Below are positions 1-9,059 of a stretch of DNA of 35,431 nucleotides, piece after piece; position 1 is the stretch's first letter, and each line of letters begins with the position of its first letter. A program made the translations under genes and the position numbers. The notes under the pieces were generated by a model. The model worked only from the letters and a program-made list of their open reading frames with translations, was not told where the DNA came from and made no database searches. The stretch lies in NCBI GenBank assembly GCA_964466055.1, contig CAYXLW010000013.1:1-35431 (forward strand), read 5' to 3'. Source of the DNA: CAYXLW01 sp964466055 (lineage in GTDB: Bacteria; Patescibacteriota; Gracilibacteria; GCA-2401425).

Positions 1-1138
<1,138 letters not shown>

Positions 1139-1294
1139 TTACTTGAAAAACTTTTAAAATAAACTAGCAATCCTTAGAAAAAGAATTGTTTTAAATATGC
1201 TAAAATTACGTTTTAACGTTAGACGTTAAATAATTGTATTAAAATCCGAATTGTAAAAGGTCTCAAAAAATGCTCTTTTTACTAGAGCTGGCAA

Positions 1295-1322
1295 ATTATA
1301 CGAATAAAACTAACGAGGTCAA
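1295..1322 (-). promoter_or_regulatory. Promoter of the 23S rRNA gene
   Basis: On the minus strand a -35 box TTGACC (1317-1322) and a perfect -10 TATAAT (1295-1300) are 16 bp apart. Transcription would start near 1288, giving a leader of about 150 nt before the mature 23S 5' end. The leader contains the inverted repeat TTTAACGT-TAG-ACGTTAAA (1212-1230). An AAGGTT/AACCTT hairpin (1321-1348) touches the -35 box. A second TATAAT lies at 1364-1369 without a good -35. The rest of 1139-1441 holds no gene I can support. Confidence 0.75.
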
Positions 1323-1441
1323 GGTTTTTTTAAATAAAAAATAACCTTTTTTATTTAGAATAAATTATACATCAAAAAAGCTAGATATTTAGCCAATTTT
1401 GATTAAAAAAAACCATAGAAACAAAAAACATATCAAGGATT

Positions 1442-2056
1442 TTAAATACTGTATTTTTCAATAAAAGTATTCCTACTTAATTTTTCAGAATCTTTAATTA
1501 ATAAGTTAACAACTTTATTCATCAATTCATTAAGAGATTCTATGTGATTCATGTAATTTAAAGCAAATTCCATAATCCATCCATTGTCCATATTATTTAT
1601 AGTTTCTACTAGGATAGATATGTCATGCTCTCTATGTGCAATTGTCATATCTCGTATTGGCTTAAACTTAGCTTCATTTTCATTCCGTATTTTATTGAAA
1701 ATTTTTCTTAACTCATTTGCTTTTTCATTAATACCCGTATTATCTATTTTATTAATTAACAGTTGATTGTAATGTTCGTTACAATGTTGTGGAATGTCAC
1801 TGAGTAATTCAAAGCAAATTAATACAGTTTGACGAACATAATAATTTTGTTGAAATTTCTTTATTGCTTTTTGATAATCATATTGCAATATCCAAAGCTC
1901 ATACGAACACATCAAAGTAAAAATTGCAAAATCACAAAACCATCTCAATAGCTCTAAATTTGTACTATATACTGCGACACGATAGTTATTAAAGACTTTA
2001 AGGGCTTCATCGTAATAATCCGCCTTCTTTTTAAATAAATCATCAATATCGTTCAT
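1442..2056 (-). CDS. HEPN-like protein of unknown function
   Basis: A 204-residue protein that is almost entirely helical by composition, without signal peptide. I do not recognise a close family. Residues 135-141 read RDMTIAH, which fits the R-X(4-6)-H motif of HEPN ribonuclease domains, followed by a second His and acidic residues (REHD) as in AbiU2-type HEPN proteins. The gene lies 20 nt behind lysS on the same strand and is probably read from the lysS transcript, though a TATAAT sits only 4 nt before its ATG and could give a leaderless message. If truly HEPN it could be an RNase of a defence or toxin system, but no antitoxin-like partner is adjacent. The motif is short and could be chance. 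Confidence 0.65.
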   Translation of the reverse strand: MNDIDDLFKKKADYYDEALKVFNNYRVAVYSTNLELLRWFCDFAIFTLMCSYELWILQYDYQKAIKKFQQNYYVRQTVLICFELLSDIPQHCNEHYNQLLINKIDNTGINEKANELRKIFNKIRNENEAKFKPIRDMTIAHREHDISILVETINNMDNGWIMEFALNYMNHIESLNELMNKVVNLLIKDSEKLSRNTFIEKYSI

Positions 2057-2076
2057 AATTATTATAGCTATAATTT

Positions 2077-4254
2077 TTATAGCCCAAACTCCTCTGCATG
2101 TTCTTTCATCTCCGGAAGAATAATTTCAATAAATTCATTTAATGGCATTTCTAAAAGTTTTTCACAGTATTTCATATGCTCACGATTAACATTTGCAGCA
2201 AAGCCTTTGTCTTTAATTTTTTTAGTAATAGATTTAACCTCAACAGTTTCTAATTTTTTATCAGGACGAACTTTAGTTACAGCTGAAATAAAACCTGTTA
2301 TTTCATCAGCTGATCTAATTGCTTTTTTCAAAAGTGTGTCTGCCTCAATTCCTTGTTGCTCATCATGAGAAATTATAGCTTCAACCAATTCTTCAGGCAT
2401 ATTTATTTCACTTAAAATTTCTTTCATTTTTTCAGGATCATGTTTTTGTGAGCCTTCTGGCAATAAATCCCAATCAATATCATGCAAAAGCCCTACTAAC
2501 CCCCACACTTCTTCATTTTTACCAAAATGTTTTGCAAGTGCCTTCATACTCCTTTCAACCATAAGTAAATGTTGCTGTGATTTTTCTAATGCATACTTTT
2601 TTACCAATTTCCACGCTTCTTCTCTACTTGGGGTTCTCTTAAAACTGTCTAAAGCTTCATCTACAGCTTTGCCTACCATTTCATCTTCTTTTTTTAATTC
2701 TTGGGCTTCTTTAATTTTTTCTAGATTAGTTTGTCTTTTCGGTCGCATTAATGGGAAAAAAATACAATCTCTTAAATTATCCTGCTCCGTAATTAAAGTA
2801 ATAAATCTATCAAGCCCCAATCCTACTCCAGATATAGGTGGCATTCCATGTTCCATTGCAATTATATATTCGTCATCACCTTGCATCGCTTCTTCATCAC
2901 CTTTTTCTGCCTCTTTTTCTTGTTCTAAAAATCTCTCTTTTTGGTCGATAGGATCAACAAGCTCACTATAACCTTTAACAACTTCCCATCCATTTATTAG
3001 CAACTGAAACTGATCAACCATGTCTGGATTATCATCATTAACACGTGCAAGTGGCTGAAGAAGTTTTGGATAGTTATATAAAAATGCAGGGCCTATAATT
3101 TTTGGTCTGCTTATTTTTTTGTAGAGATAATCAACAAGAGTTGCATATCCCATTGTATCCATTTCACTAAATTCTATCCCTTTCTTCTTTATATCATTTC
3201 GCAAAGCATTTGGATTATCTTTATAACTTAAAATATTTAATCCTGAGTCTTTATTTACTAATTCAACAAAATCTATTCTTTCCCATTTTTTACTAAAATC
3301 TACATCTTTTACACTTCCTTCTTTATCTTTTACAGGAACAATAGGATTTAGATTTAGTTTTTTAAAAACATTTTTTATCATACTTTCTACAAAATCCATG
3401 TTTTCTCTAAAACTCCAATAGGCAACGTACCACTCAAAATGTGTATGCTCTGGTAGATGTGATGGATCAATACCTTCATTACGAAAAGCTTTGCCTATTT
3501 CAAAAATTCTTTCAAACCCTCCAAGTATAATTTTTTTATGTGGAAGTTCTTGTGAAATTCTTAGAACTAGATCGATATCTAAAGCATTATTGTGAGTATA
3601 ATATGGCTTAGCTGCAGCTCCTGTTGCTCCATGTTCTAATACAGGAGTTTCAACTTCATCAAAATTATTATCCCACATAAATTGTCTTATGGTTTTAATC
3701 ACATCGCTTCTAAATTTGAAACGTTTTCTAGTTTCTTCATTTGTTAAAGTGTCTAGATATCGTTGTCTTAATATTTGATCTTCATCTGCAATACCATGAA
3801 ATTTTTCTGGCATTTGATGTAATGCTTTCCCTAAAAAAGTTATTTCTTTTACAAGAATTGTAACTTCTCCATGATTTGTTTTAAAAAGTTCTCCTTCTAC
3901 TCCAACATAATCTCCAAGATCTAACATTTTATCCCAGAATTTGTGTGCAGACATTTTTTCTTCATCTAAATCTTTTACTTTCGTTATTCCTTGTATAAAT
4001 GAAATTTGAATTCTTCCATAAAAATCTTGTAATTGTGCAAAGGAAAGTTTTCCATGCGCACGAAACGTCATCATGCGTCCTGCAATTCGGATAGTTTCTT
4101 TGAATCCTTCTTTAATATCTTCAGCATCTCGTAATTTTTTTTCTGCTTTTTTAAAAGCATCAATACTAGAAATTCTATTAAGAAAATTTTCTGGGTAAGG
4201 ATGAATCCCTAGTTCTGGTAATTTTTTAAGCTTTTGCAATCGTTCTGAGTCCAC
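2077..4254 (-). CDS. lysS: Lysyl-tRNA synthetase (class II) fused to a C-terminal HD phosphohydrolase domain
   Basis: Residues about 1-510 are a complete class II LysRS, which charges tRNA-Lys in the cytoplasm: an N-terminal OB-fold anticodon-binding part (about 55-140), the AKPYYTHNNALDIDL segment (215-229), motif 2 with FERIFEIGKAFRNEGID (247-263), and motif 3 with GVGLGLDRF. Normal bacterial LysRS is about 500 residues; this one has 725. After a charged linker, residues about 545-725 form an HD domain: H562, the HD pair at 591-592 in LLHDID, ISHDE (about 630), SADEITGF and VRPDKKL. This resembles stand-alone bacterial HD proteins of about 185 residues. The start is GTG at 4254; a TATAAT box (4272-4277) lies just upstream, with only a weak -35. 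The HEPN-like gene follows after 20 nt. The LysRS call is firm; the substrate of the HD domain is unknown. Confidence 0.96.
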   Translation of the reverse strand: MDSERLQKLKKLPELGIHPYPENFLNRISSIDAFKKAEKKLRDAEDIKEGFKETIRIAGRMMTFRAHGKLSFAQLQDFYGRIQISFIQGITKVKDLDEEKMSAHKFWDKMLDLGDYVGVEGELFKTNHGEVTILVKEITFLGKALHQMPEKFHGIADEDQILRQRYLDTLTNEETRKRFKFRSDVIKTIRQFMWDNNFDEVETPVLEHGATGAAAKPYYTHNNALDIDLVLRISQELPHKKIILGGFERIFEIGKAFRNEGIDPSHLPEHTHFEWYVAYWSFRENMDFVESMIKNVFKKLNLNPIVPVKDKEGSVKDVDFSKKWERIDFVELVNKDSGLNILSYKDNPNALRNDIKKKGIEFSEMDTMGYATLVDYLYKKISRPKIIGPAFLYNYPKLLQPLARVNDDNPDMVDQFQLLINGWEVVKGYSELVDPIDQKERFLEQEKEAEKGDEEAMQGDDEYIIAMEHGMPPISGVGLGLDRFITLITEQDNLRDCIFFPLMRPKRQTNLEKIKEAQELKKEDEMVGKAVDEALDSFKRTPSREEAWKLVKKYALEKSQQHLLMVERSMKALAKHFGKNEEVWGLVGLLHDIDWDLLPEGSQKHDPEKMKEILSEINMPEELVEAIISHDEQQGIEADTLLKKAIRSADEITGFISAVTKVRPDKKLETVEVKSITKKIKDKGFAANVNREHMKYCEKLLEMPLNEFIEIILPEMKEHAEEFGL

Positions 4255-4366
4255 TTCTAAGTAAGTTAAAGATTATAAATAACTGTAAAAAGATTTTAAT
4301 GAAAAGCTTGTTTTAAGGCAAAGAAAAAGAGCTTATAAAACTTCAAAGACTTCAATTCTAGCAATT

Positions 4367-5014
4367 TTATTTCTGCAAAAATCTATTATATATAGTATCG
4401 AATGCTAATCTAATATTTTGTTGATCAACATAAAACACAATTTCTGTATAAGTTGATGTAACTTCGCTAATGTTAATATTTTGCAGGGATATTTGCTGTA
4501 CAAGAAAATAAATTAGCCCAGGAATATTTATATATTTTTCATCGAATTGAATTCCTAGCGCTGCTAGTTTTTCCTTATAAAACTTTGGTTCATTTTGAAT
4601 ATATTTTTTTACTATCAAATACATACTTTCTTCAATTAAAATTGTCACTTCATTCATTCCTTGATTAATTGTCATATATCCATTTTTAGATTGAACCTCC
4701 TTATAAATTTGGGAAATTTTTGTATTAATATCTGCATCTCTAAAAAACGTAACTGAACTTATATTTGAATGTATTGTTAAATTTTTTATTTTTATAGATT
4801 CAATTTGTGTAGATTTTTTAATATATACCCTTTGTAACCTAGAAAGATTCATAAGAATGGAGCTTATTGTAACTTCTTTTTTTGTACGAGTTTCTAGAAT
4901 TGATACTAAAAATTTTGCTGTTTGAGACAGGTTTAGTAATTTATGCTGTAATCCAAAACAAAGAAAAGCGTCTTTATCAATTAAATCTTGAAGTGCATTT
5001 GAGAGATTTATCAT
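4367..5014 (-). CDS. ACT-domain protein, probable transcriptional regulator
   Basis: 215 residues. The C-terminal 60 residues (IPGLIYFLVQQISLQNINIS, then TYTEIVFYVDQQN) have the pattern of an ACT ligand-binding domain like the tandem ACT modules of aspartate kinases. The N-terminal half is helical and contains a segment (TKKEVTISSILMNLSRLQR) that could be a helix-turn-helix, so a small-molecule-responsive DNA-binding protein is likely, but no kinase domain is present. A perfect inverted repeat GTTATA-TT-TATAAC (5018-5031) lies 3 nt before the ATG and would suit autoregulation. The ligand, probably an amino acid, cannot be told from the sequence. Confidence 0.7.
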   Translation of the reverse strand: MINLSNALQDLIDKDAFLCFGLQHKLLNLSQTAKFLVSILETRTKKEVTISSILMNLSRLQRVYIKKSTQIESIKIKNLTIHSNISSVTFFRDADINTKISQIYKEVQSKNGYMTINQGMNEVTILIEESMYLIVKKYIQNEPKFYKEKLAALGIQFDEKYINIPGLIYFLVQQISLQNINISEVTSTYTEIVFYVDQQNIRLAFDTIYNRFLQK

Positions 5015-5017
5015 TTT

Positions 5018-5031
5018 GTTATATTTATAAC
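5018..5031. promoter_or_regulatory. Palindrome before the ACT-domain gene, possible operator
   Basis: The perfect inverted repeat GTTATA-TT-TATAAC lies immediately upstream of the ACT-domain gene start at 5014 and in the divergent region towards 5127. Its position over the likely transcription start suggests an operator, perhaps for the ACT protein itself. The surrounding DNA is extremely AT-rich, so a chance palindrome is possible. Confidence 0.3.
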
Positions 5032-5126
5032 ATATTTTTATAAATATAATACTTTTTATATATAAATTTTCAATAGATTTATTTTTTGTGTATAAAACAG
5101 CTACTTTATTTTTTAACTTTTATATT

Positions 5127-5324
5127 ATGACAAACAACAATGAACCTACATTATCGGCGATAGATTATTGTGATCCACTCGGTAGCACTAATGACTATGC
5201 AATTCTTTATGGTACGCAACCTTACTCAAGGACGATAGAAACTCACACTCCCCCACCGATAGACAGGATAATACAAACACAAAGACTGTCTTTACTGGAC
5301 ACTGGATTAAATGATAGTAACTGA
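5127..5324 (+). CDS. Small hypothetical protein
   Basis: From the ATG at 5127 the frame encodes 65 residues (MTNNNEPTLSAIDYCDPLGS...), hydrophilic, with a Thr/Pro-rich middle (THTPPPIDR) and no motif I recognise. An in-frame ATG at 5088 would add 13 hydrophobic residues; the later start looks more natural because the stretch before 5127 is AT-rich like other leaders in this window. The codon use is more balanced than random AT-rich DNA would give, which supports a real gene. It ends in TGA, one of only two such stops among the genes here. It lies divergent from the ACT-domain gene. Confidence 0.45.
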   Translation: MTNNNEPTLSAIDYCDPLGSTNDYAILYGTQPYSRTIETHTPPPIDRIIQTQRLSLLDTGLNDSN

Positions 5325-5391
5325 CAAAAGTTAATAATTAAATCCGTTAAGAAATTTTTGACCAAATTATTATTAGCATTGAATAAGTACA

Positions 5392-5420
5392 TTGAAAATA
5401 ATTTTTTATTTTTATAAAAT
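5392..5420 (+). promoter_or_regulatory. Promoter of the thioredoxin-like/CcdA fusion gene
   Basis: TTGAAA (5392-5397) and TAAAAT (5415-5420) are exactly 17 bp apart. Transcription would start near 5427, about 18 nt before the ATG at 5445. The short leader has no purine-rich Shine-Dalgarno sequence. Confidence 0.6.
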
Positions 5421-5444
5421 AGATAGGATTTAATCTCCTATTCC

Positions 5445-6665
5445 ATGAGAAAATTATTAACATATTTATCAATACTACTATTTTCATTTTTATTTTTCTT
5501 CCAAAGTACAAATGCTTCTGATGGGAGTATTCACATTGAATATTTTGGAAGAGATAAATGCGGACATTGTGAAGATTTAAAAGATTTTATAGATAAAATA
5601 AAACCTGACTATCCAGATCTAAATATAAAATATTACGATTTAGAGACAAAAGAAGGAAAAGAGATTTTTAATCAAACTGCAGAGAAAGCAGGACTTTCTA
5701 AAACAACTCCTATTATTTTTGTAGGAGATACTTTTATTCAAGGATTTCGCAGTGAAAACACAACAGGAGAAAGAATAATTCAGCTTATAAAAAAATCATT
5801 AACAAAAGATACAATTACAATTGAAGAATATCTAAAGAAAGACGAATCTTCTGAAGTTGAATCTATATCTGGAGGATCGTGTTCTTTAAATGTTGATGAA
5901 TGTGGGATAGATGAAGATAGCTCTTTTATATTTGATATTCCTTTTATTGGAACAGTTAATTTAAAAACACTTTCACTTCCATTTATGTCTATGATTTTGG
6001 GGCTTATAGATGGATTTAATCCATGTGCTATGTGGGTTCTTCTTATGTTTATAGCACTTCTTGCACAAACAGGATCTAAAAAAAGAATGTTTCAAATTGC
6101 TGGGATTTTTATCTTGGCAGAAACAATTATGTATTATTTGATTTTGAATGTATGGATGACTACTTGGGACTTTGTAGGGCTTGATAAATGGGTTACTCCA
6201 ATAGTTGGCTTAGTAGCTATTGGAGCTGGTATTTTCTTCTTATGGGAATGGAAGACAAGCGATGGGACTTGTAAAGTTGTTAGTCATGAAAAAAGGAAAA
6301 AAACTACGGAAAGAGTTCAAAGCATTGTAAATAACCCTTGGACTTGGGCTACTTTTATTGCCGTTATTGGACTTGCTTTAAGTGTAAATATTATTGAATT
6401 TGCATGTTCTATTGGTATTCCTCAAGCTTTTACAAAAGTATTAGATTTAAACATTCCTTCATGGATAGGAAAGCAATGGTATATGTTTTTATACATTCTA
6501 TTTTACATGTTAGATGATTTTATTGTCTTTGGTATAGCTATCTATTCTTTTGAAAAATTGGGAGTTATGACTAAATATTCACGTTATGCCAATTTTCTTG
6601 GTGGGTTATTGATGTTGATTATTGGAATTTTAATGCTACTTAAACCTGAATGGCTGATTTTTTAA
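5445..6665 (+). CDS. Thioredoxin-like domain fused to CcdA/DsbD-type membrane thiol transporter
   Basis: 406 residues. Residues 1-24 are a signal peptide or first membrane helix. Residues 28-120 form a thioredoxin/glutaredoxin-like domain with a CGHC active site (C39, C42) and a Thr-Pro (T88-P89) equivalent to the cis-Pro of thioredoxin folds; it would lie outside the membrane. Residues about 175-406 contain six hydrophobic helices of the CcdA/DsbD type, with the two membrane cysteines in GFNPCA (C194) and EFACSIGIP (C321). CcdA-type proteins pass reducing power from cytoplasmic thioredoxin across the membrane; here the external acceptor is built into the same chain. Two further cysteines (C146, C153) lie in the linker. 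No cytochrome c genes are near, so general extracytoplasmic disulfide handling is more likely than haem-protein maturation. Confidence 0.9.
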   Translation: MRKLLTYLSILLFSFLFFFQSTNASDGSIHIEYFGRDKCGHCEDLKDFIDKIKPDYPDLNIKYYDLETKEGKEIFNQTAEKAGLSKTTPIIFVGDTFIQGFRSENTTGERIIQLIKKSLTKDTITIEEYLKKDESSEVESISGGSCSLNVDECGIDEDSSFIFDIPFIGTVNLKTLSLPFMSMILGLIDGFNPCAMWVLLMFIALLAQTGSKKRMFQIAGIFILAETIMYYLILNVWMTTWDFVGLDKWVTPIVGLVAIGAGIFFLWEWKTSDGTCKVVSHEKRKKTTERVQSIVNNPWTWATFIAVIGLALSVNIIEFACSIGIPQAFTKVLDLNIPSWIGKQWYMFLYILFYMLDDFIVFGIAIYSFEKLGVMTKYSRYANFLGGLLMLIIGILMLLKPEWLIF

Positions 6666-6675
6666 AATTATAATG

Positions 6676-6698
6676 GTCATTCCTGCTTGTTGGGAATC
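6676..6698. repeat. REP-like palindromic element, copy 1
   Basis: The segment GTCATTCCTGC-N5-GGGAATC lies between the thiol transporter stop and the next gene. It shares its arms with the pair at 24129-24210 and has the ATTCC.../...GGAAT form of dispersed intergenic REP-like repeats. The arms are imperfect here. Confidence 0.5.
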
Positions 6699-6792
6699 TT
6701 TCTAAATAGTTAATCATAGAATTCTAAACAGAATTGATTTGATATGTAATTGTTGTAAACAATAAATATTTTTTCTTATTAAGTTGTCACTT

Positions 6793-7452
6793 ATGAATTT
6801 TCCTATTATACCAACTGATAACTTATACAAATTCATTGCAATTTTTGGTTTAGTTTTATTAATCTTTACGAATACTATACTCCCTAATACCTTTAAAATT
6901 GAAAATCAGGAAAAATTCAATCAAAACACCTCTTACATCTCAGAAACTGAAGATAAAATTATTGAGTTAAAAAAACTTCAAGAACTAACAATAAAACCTC
7001 TAAACAAAGTTGATAAAATTGAAATTAGGAAGCTTTCGGACTTACGCGATCCAATTATTGAGAGAGAAACAATGAATTATAAAACAAGAATAAAAAGTAT
7101 AAAATATATCAATGTAGATGATGAACTTGAAAAATCTTTTGAGAAGTTAAAATATAATATTAAAGATAAAAAGCTTTTAGAAACTATAAGATTGCAAGTT
7201 GCAGAAATTCAATTTTTATATGATTCAATAGATAGTCACATATTAGAATATGATTCTCTTTATAAGAAGCAAAGTTATATCAAGAAGTTTTTAAATGTAT
7301 TTTCTTATATTGTAATGTGTTTAGGTTTTTACCTTTGGTACGACAACACCCAAAAGTATCAAGATATGATCTTAAAGGAACAAGCAAAAAAATATGTAGT
7401 TATTGAAAAAACCACGATTATAGAAAAAATTAAAAACCTATTTAAAAAATAA
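6793..7452 (+). CDS. Two-helix membrane protein with central coiled coil, unknown function
   Basis: I take the ATG at 6793 (219 residues, MNFPIIPTDNLYKF...); an upstream TTG at 6784 would add only MSL. The protein has one hydrophobic segment near the N-terminus (FIAIFGLVLLIFTN), about 130 charged helical residues rich in Lys and Glu that may form a coiled coil, a second hydrophobic segment near residue 175 (FSYIVMCLGFYLWY), and a basic tail. I do not recognise a family. It is preceded by a REP-like element and followed by a hairpin terminator. Confidence 0.7.
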   Translation: MNFPIIPTDNLYKFIAIFGLVLLIFTNTILPNTFKIENQEKFNQNTSYISETEDKIIELKKLQELTIKPLNKVDKIEIRKLSDLRDPIIERETMNYKTRIKSIKYINVDDELEKSFEKLKYNIKDKKLLETIRLQVAEIQFLYDSIDSHILEYDSLYKKQSYIKKFLNVFSYIVMCLGFYLWYDNTQKYQDMILKEQAKKYVVIEKTTIIEKIKNLFKK

Positions 7453-7475
7453 TTAAACTTAGTTAATTATTTTTT
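7451..7475 (+). terminator. Hairpin with T-run between convergent genes
   Basis: AATTAA (7451-7456) pairs with TTAATT (7463-7468), followed by a run of six T (7470-7475). It overlaps the stop of the plus-strand membrane protein gene and would end its transcript. The stem is short and AT-only, so it is weak. Confidence 0.45.
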
Positions 7476-7632
7476 ACTCAACTTTATCTTAATTTTTTCA
7501 TCTAAATCCATAGTTGCTTTATCATTAGGAGAAATACGCAAGCAATAATTTATAGCCTTTTTTGCTTTTTCAAAATCCTGCCCTCTAAACATTTCTAAAG
7601 CTTCATGATAAGCTTCAATCAATTCTGCTTGA
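7467..7632 (-). pseudogene. Out-of-frame C-terminal segment, TPR-like, of the following small gene
   Basis: Immediately after the stop of the 88-residue gene, another reading frame of the minus strand encodes a protein-like segment: NNQA, then ELIEAYHEALEMFRGQDFEK, then AKKAINYCLRISPNDKAT, ending KLSKK and a TAA. The pattern (Y..AL..F...DFEKA...I..CL.I.P.D) is that of a tetratricopeptide-like helix pair. The frame has no ATG of its own before the core and is closed upstream by TGA. A one-base change in the A-rich run around the upstream stop would join both parts into one protein of about 140 residues. I therefore read it as the frameshifted end of the same gene, by mutation or by a homopolymer error in the sequence. 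Confidence 0.55.
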
Positions 7633-7899
7633 TTATTTTTTATTTTTCTTATTAATTTTTTCAGCCTTAATCATTTCATAATTCTCATAAAAAGATTTCC
7701 CAATATCTCCCAAAAATGAAGTCGTTTTTTTGGCATAGAAAACAGTTTTATCCTTTAAAGTTTTTGGGGGATTATTAACCTCTTTATTTTCAACACTTTT
7801 CAAGCCATCAAAAAGGGTAATTAATAAATCATCAAAAAAAGATTGGATATAAGCTAATCCTTTTCCAATGCTACCAGATACAGAATTTTTTTTAGACAT
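7633..7899 (-). CDS. Small helical protein, probably truncated by a frameshift
   Basis: 88 residues beginning MSKKNSVSGSIGKGLAY, mostly helical with a mildly amphipathic middle and a very Lys/Asn-rich end (INKKNKK) encoded by an A-rich run directly before the TAA. No known family recognised. The coding potential continues in another frame downstream (7467-7632, TPR-like), so the natural product may be longer. It is convergent with the membrane protein gene ending at 7452. The region 7900-8159 behind its start holds only AT-rich intergenic DNA with possible promoters in both directions. Confidence 0.6.
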   Translation of the reverse strand: MSKKNSVSGSIGKGLAYIQSFFDDLLITLFDGLKSVENKEVNNPPKTLKDKTVFYAKKTTSFLGDIGKSFYENYEMIKAEKINKKNKK

Positions 7900-8159
7900 A
7901 ATAAGGGTTAAATTAAGTTCAAATAGATTCTAACAGCTTGTTTAGGTAAATCAAAATTACATAAAAAATAATTACTACTATAAAAAGTAGAAAATATAGG
8001 CTTAATTTAATATAAAAATGAAGTTATTTTTCTTCTGCATTTAAGGTTAAACCTAGAATTTATGACTGCCTTTACCAAAAAAATACCTCTATCTTCTACA
8101 AAAATATTATTAAGATAATATAATATCACGATAATTTTTATATTTACTAAAAACATAGA

Positions 8160-9023
8160 ATGAAAAAATATGGATATGTTATTTTAATAGTTTTAATTTC
8201 TTTATTCATTATTTTCCAAGTATACGTCGAATACAAAAAACAATTCCCAGAAAATTATAAAGTAACCTTTTTTGATATTTCTCTTGGAGATTCAATTCTT
8301 ATACAAACTCCAAAAGGCAAAACAATACTTATTGACAGTGGAGCAAATTCAGATATCTCTCAAAAATTATCACAAATACTCAGCTTTTTTGATAAAACCA
8401 TTGATATATTTATATTAAGCCATGGAGATGATGATCATGCCGGAGGAATAAATTCTTTTTTAAAACACTATAAAATTGGCCAAATATTTTTTAATGGAGC
8501 AGATAAACAAACGCCAATTTATGATGAATTTGAGAGTTTAATTAAGAATAAAAATATATCATTCAAAATTTTAGAATCATCACATGATTTCTTTTTAGAT
8601 AAGAATATATTTTTAGATACAATTTTTCCTTTTAAAAATATTTCATATTTAGAAAACCATGGCAATGATGAAAGCCTAGTTTTTAAAATTGATCTATTTG
8701 GTAAGAGAATTCTTTTTACAGGAGATATCGAACAAGAAATAGAAGAAGAAATTTTATTAAGTGGTGAAAATCTTAAATCAGACATTCTAAAACTAGCACA
8801 TCATGGAAGCAAAACTAGTTCTACTCAAGCTTTTTTAAACGCTGTAAGACCAAAATATGCAATAGCACAAGCTAATTTAGATAATAAATTTGGACACCCT
8901 CATAAAGAAGTTATTGAAAGATTGAAGACTAATAATATACAATTCTTACAGACAGGAATAGCAGGCAATATAACATTTTGTATTAATGAAAAAGTAAAAG
9001 AATTTTTTAGATGTAATGATTAA
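8160..9023 (+). CDS. ComEC-type metallo-beta-lactamase-fold hydrolase, membrane anchored
   Basis: 287 residues. One N-terminal membrane helix (about 5-24) is followed by a metallo-beta-lactamase domain of the ComEC/Rec2 C-terminal type. Visible motifs are FFDISLGDSILIQTPKGKTI, the metal site SHGDDDHAGG (H88, D90-D92, H93), the FTGDIE aspartate motif and LAHHGSKTSS. Domains of this kind in ComEC degrade the non-transported strand in DNA uptake; stand-alone versions are common in bacteria and their substrate is often unknown. The channel domain of ComEC is not in this protein. It is 36 nt upstream of purE on the same strand. Confidence is high for the fold, low for the exact role. Confidence 0.85.
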   Translation: MKKYGYVILIVLISLFIIFQVYVEYKKQFPENYKVTFFDISLGDSILIQTPKGKTILIDSGANSDISQKLSQILSFFDKTIDIFILSHGDDDHAGGINSFLKHYKIGQIFFNGADKQTPIYDEFESLIKNKNISFKILESSHDFFLDKNIFLDTIFPFKNISYLENHGNDESLVFKIDLFGKRILFTGDIEQEIEEEILLSGENLKSDILKLAHHGSKTSSTQAFLNAVRPKYAIAQANLDNKFGHPHKEVIERLKTNNIQFLQTGIAGNITFCINEKVKEFFRCND

Positions 9024-9059
9024 CCTTAATAAATATATTTAATTACTAATACTAAATTT

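Noticed and set aside
1246..1259. 14-base identity CCGAATTGTAAAAG with 20944-20957
   Set aside because: Expected by chance in an AT-rich window of this size; the flanks do not match.
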